From Vicinamibacteria bacterium (lineage in GTDB: Bacteria > Acidobacteriota > Vicinamibacteria > Vicinamibacterales > 2-12-FULL-66-21), in the NCBI GenBank assembly GCA_025937075.1, contig JAICSD010000274.1, positions 1-6,126 of the forward strand: 6,126 nucleotides of DNA, written 5' to 3'. The notes beneath the pieces are model-generated. The model did no database searches. It saw nothing but the letters and a program-made list of their open reading frames with translations, and was not told the origin of the DNA. Made by a program: the position numbers and the translations under genes. Every line of letters starts with the position of its first letter. Within the stretch, counting starts at the first letter, position 1. This document shows, piece after piece, positions 5,516-6,126 of this stretch.

Positions 5516-6126
5516 TGGAGATAACGGACGAAGATGTAGTAGACCGGCGCGGCGAAAAGCCAGCTGTCGATTCGATCCAGCACGCCGCCATGGCCCGGGA
5601 TCAGCCCGGAGGAATCCTTCACGCCCGCGCTGCGCTTCAGCAGCGACTCGAACAGATCGCCTGCGATCCCCAGCGCAACGATCGTGGCACCGAGAACGCC
5701 GAGCAGCAGCGCCGGCGCGCCAGGAAAGATCCAGCGGCCTCCCGCAATCGAGGCCGCGGTTCCGAAAACCACTCCTCCGATTGCGCCTTCGATCGTCTTC
5801 TTCGGACTGATTGCTGGTGCGAGGGGATGGCGCCCGAACGCGCGGCCGGTGTAATACTGCGCGGAATCGCTGATCACGATGACGCCCATCAGCAGAAAGA
5901 GCGTCTCACGGCCGCCGATGATCAGGATGGCCACGAGCGCGCCGAGCGGAAGGCCGATGTAGCCGACCGCCAGCAGCGCCGCCGCGCCGTCGAGGAGCAC
6001 CGCCGGACCGGGCCGACGCGATGCCACGATGGTGGCGCCGATAGCGATGACGCTCGACAGCAGCACGATGTCGAGCGGGGCGGGTGTCGCGGCCGCGAGC
6101 CGTGACGTCTCGAGGATGCTGCTCGA
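5512..6126 (-). CDS. cdsA: Phosphatidate cytidylyltransferase (CDP-diacylglycerol synthase), C-terminal part
   Basis: Integral membrane enzyme that forms CDP-diacylglycerol from phosphatidic acid and CTP, the precursor of bacterial phospholipids. The window holds 204 residues and the frame is open through base 6126; family members have about 270-280 residues, so roughly 70 N-terminal residues lie outside. Several hydrophobic helices precede two signatures: SDSAQYYTGRAFGR followed by LAPAISPKKTIEG, and the C-terminal family signature with KRSAGVKDSSGLIPGHGG then DRIDS. The Asp and Lys residues of these motifs are intact. An internal GTG at 6066 is in frame but is not a plausible true start, because readable sequence continues upstream. 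The stop overlaps the dxr ATG by four bases. In many bacteria uppS precedes cdsA; it would be expected just beyond the right edge. Confidence 0.96.
   Translation of the reverse strand, partial: SSSILETSRLAAATPAPLDIVLLSSVIAIGATIVASRRPGPAVLLDGAAALLAVGYIGLPLGALVAILIIGGRETLFLLMGVIVISDSAQYYTGRAFGRHPLAPAISPKKTIEGAIGGVVFGTAASIAGGRWIFPGAPALLLGVLGATIVALGIAGDLFESLLKRSAGVKDSSGLIPGHGGVLDRIDSWLFAAPVYYIFVRYLQ

Overview
The window is a GC-rich bacterial chromosomal segment with G/C-dominated third codon positions. It carries five recognisable genes, partial or complete, plus one small unrecognised gene. A membrane CDP-diacylglycerol synthase, a site-2 protease of the RseP type, MEP-pathway isoprenoid synthesis and a periplasmic TPR protein point to a Gram-negative-type organism. 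The degenerate heptad repeats and general look would fit Acidobacteriota or a neighbouring phylum, but that placement is a low-confidence inference.

Left end: the C-terminus of ispG (plus strand) runs off the window edge. It faces a convergent 86-codon gene for a disordered acidic protein (minus strand). Between them is a long hairpin built from opposed TTGGGAG-like heptads. Upstream of the small gene on the same strand is a NorM-type MATE efflux transporter. Its central cytoplasmic linker is encoded by another heptad-plus-hairpin module, and its last codons lie in a 21-bp duplication that overlaps a perfect 8-bp hairpin.

Middle: the MATE gene diverges from a secreted TPR protein with NlpI-like architecture, with only 14 bp between the two start codons. 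The TPR gene converges on the next operon through a terminator-like hairpin.

Right end: cdsA (5' end outside the window), dxr and rseP form a tight minus-strand operon with a 4-bp overlap and a 7-bp gap. This is the widely conserved phospholipid/isoprenoid/site-2 protease cluster. Dxr makes 2-C-methyl-D-erythritol 4-phosphate early in the MEP pathway and IspG acts later in the same pathway. In many bacteria ispG follows rseP on the same strand. Here it lies about 2.7 kb away on the opposite strand, which suggests a local rearrangement.

No RNA genes, CRISPR arrays, insertion sequences or complete mobile elements were seen, and there is no gene-free stretch over 300 bases. I found no convincing new multi-gene system. 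The most unusual content is the heptad-repeat family and its intrusion into a coding sequence.
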